Positions 4,896-5,726 of a stretch of DNA of 5,726 bases are shown piece by piece (positions within the stretch are counted from its first letter, which is position 1; every line of letters starts with the position of its first letter). The notes beneath the pieces were generated by a model. That model saw only the letters and a list, made by a program, of their open reading frames with translations, was not told where the DNA came from and searched no databases. The translations under genes were made by a program, and so were the position numbers. The DNA is taken from assembly GCA_964452115.1 (NCBI GenBank), contig CAYVKY010000137.1:1-5726 (forward strand), read 5' to 3'. This DNA comes from CAYVKY01 sp964452115. GTDB taxonomy: Bacteria > Bacteroidota > Ignavibacteria > Tepidaquicellales > Tepidaquicellaceae.

Positions 4896-5726
4896 TTGAG
4901 AACTCACGAAGTTCATCCATCGGGCTTGCTGACGCGGCTCGGATTTTTTACATCGCTGATGATTGTCATCAGCGCCATGGTCGGCTCAGGTGTGTTTAAA
5001 AAAATTGCTCCGATGTCGGCTGAACTGCACACATCCTGGCTTATTTTAGCCGCATGGCTTGTTGCAGGACTGATTACACTTTTTGCATCCGCTTCAAATG
5101 CCGAAGTGGCGGCGCTTATCGCAGAACCCGGAGGACAGTATGTTTACTTCAAAAAAATGTACGGCAATGCTTTCGCTTTTCTTTACGGATGGTCTTGCTT
5201 CTCCGTTATACAGTCGGCTTCCATTGCTTCAATCGCTTATGTATTTTCAGAATCATTAAATTCCATTATCCCCCTTCCGCGCCTGCCCGTATCAATTGAA
5301 AATTTTTCAATTTTCGGAATTTTTTATCCGTTCCAGAGTTTCGGAATCAAAGGGCTTACAATACTTTCTATAATATTTCTGACTGCGGCAAATTATTTCG
5401 GAGTGATTGTCGGCGGGGCTTTAAGCAATTTTTTCACGGTACTGAAACTTGCGGGAATTTTTCTGATAATAGTTTTTATTTTTCTGTGGAGCACGGGAAG
5501 TTTTTCAAATTTATCCGTAACCGCCGCGGTAACACCGGCAGCATATTCCGAACCTTTGGGCATAACGGGTGCATTTTTTGCGGCAATGCTTGCTGCATTC
5601 TGGGCGTATGACGGATGGAACAACATCGGCTATCTCGGCGGCGAAGTAAAAAATCCCAAGCGCAATATTCCCCTCTCGCTGTATCTCGGAGTGATACTCA
5701 CAATTATAATTTATCTGCTCATCAAT
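4896..5726 (+). CDS. APC-superfamily amino acid permease (3' partial)
   Basis: An inner-membrane amino acid transporter of the LeuT-fold APC superfamily, closest in feel to LAT/SteT-type exchangers; substrate not predictable. The open frame reaches the right edge (277 codons seen; the family is usually 430-500). It shows TM1 about 16-39 with the unwound GSGVF (30-34), TM2 about 46-64, the loop motif AEPGGQYVY (76-84), TM3 about 89-118, TM4 about 151-169, TM5 about 177-198, TM6 about 221-244 with AFWAYDGWNN (234-243), the post-TM6 loop GEVKNPKRNIP (249-259), and the start of TM7. There is no ATG between the in-frame TAA (4890-4892) and TM1. I chose TTG 4896, which gives a normal short cytoplasmic N-terminus; TTG 4926 and CTG 4929 are alternatives. 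No Shine-Dalgarno precedes any of them. The frame opens 8 bases after the nuoG stop, so co-transcription is likely. Confidence 0.9.
   Translation, partial: MRTHEVHPSGLLTRLGFFTSLMIVISAMVGSGVFKKIAPMSAELHTSWLILAAWLVAGLITLFASASNAEVAALIAEPGGQYVYFKKMYGNAFAFLYGWSCFSVIQSASIASIAYVFSESLNSIIPLPRLPVSIENFSIFGIFYPFQSFGIKGLTILSIIFLTAANYFGVIVGGALSNFFTVLKLAGIFLIIVFIFLWSTGSFSNLSVTAAVTPAAYSEPLGITGAFFAAMLAAFWAYDGWNNIGYLGGEVKNPKRNIPLSLYLGVILTIIIYLLIN
5294..5312. repeat. 9-bp inverted repeat inside the permease gene
   Basis: AATTGAAAA (5294-5302) and TTTTCAATT (5304-5312) are exact reverse complements around a single T. It lies in the loop-coding stretch between predicted TM3 and TM4, within the codons for SIENFSIF. 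It is very AT-rich and coding, so chance is a fair explanation. Confidence 0.3.

Noticed and set aside
5054..5299. Plus-strand 81-codon frame in the permease region
   Set aside because: The Cys/Arg-rich product is the out-of-frame shadow of the clearly membrane-type permease frame that starts at about 4896.

Overview
The window is a compact, all-plus-strand stretch of core metabolism and RNA-metabolism genes from a bacterium with an AT-leaning genome. In order it holds the transcription terminator Rho (rho), a ribonuclease G/E-family endonuclease (rng), a short NuoG-type iron-sulfur subunit of respiratory complex I (nuoG), and the first 277 codons of an APC-superfamily amino acid permease that runs off the right edge. 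The protein style points to the FCB group (Bacteroidota/Chlorobiota/Ignavibacteriota): an RNase G beginning MKKEIIINS with a long loop in its S1 domain, a short NuoG, and AT-rich leaders mostly without a well-placed Shine-Dalgarno. Rho lacks the long N-terminal extension common in true Bacteroidota, which makes an Ignavibacteria- or Chlorobi-like lineage my preferred guess. This placement is an inference from family resemblance, not a phylogeny.

Layout: 1-214 is an AT-rich leader with two inverted repeats and one C-rich patch, and no gene that I can support. rho occupies 215-1501. The 146-base rho-rng gap (1502-1647) is the most structured non-coding part. The last codons of rho can pair with the gap to form a long stem. 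Downstream of that, a 15-codon ORF with a good Shine-Dalgarno ends in an ATGA overlap with the rng start. rng (1648-3225) is followed after 3 bases by nuoG (3229-4887), and the permease frame opens 8 bases after nuoG. I see no intrinsic terminator (GC-rich hairpin plus T-tract) in any of the three gaps, so rho-rng-nuoG-permease may be transcribed together, at least in part.

Rho (termination) and RNase G (RNA cleavage, rRNA 5' maturation) both control RNA fate and are autoregulated in well-studied bacteria, so the structured leaders of these two genes are the natural place to look for regulation. nuoG and the permease have no obvious functional tie to them and may simply be co-transcribed. I see no mobile element, CRISPR array, tRNA, rRNA or defence system, and no clearly novel multi-gene system. 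The best leads are the RNA-level features around the rho-rng junction, the short N7-bearing NuoG separated from its usual partners, and the permease frame with no ATG start.
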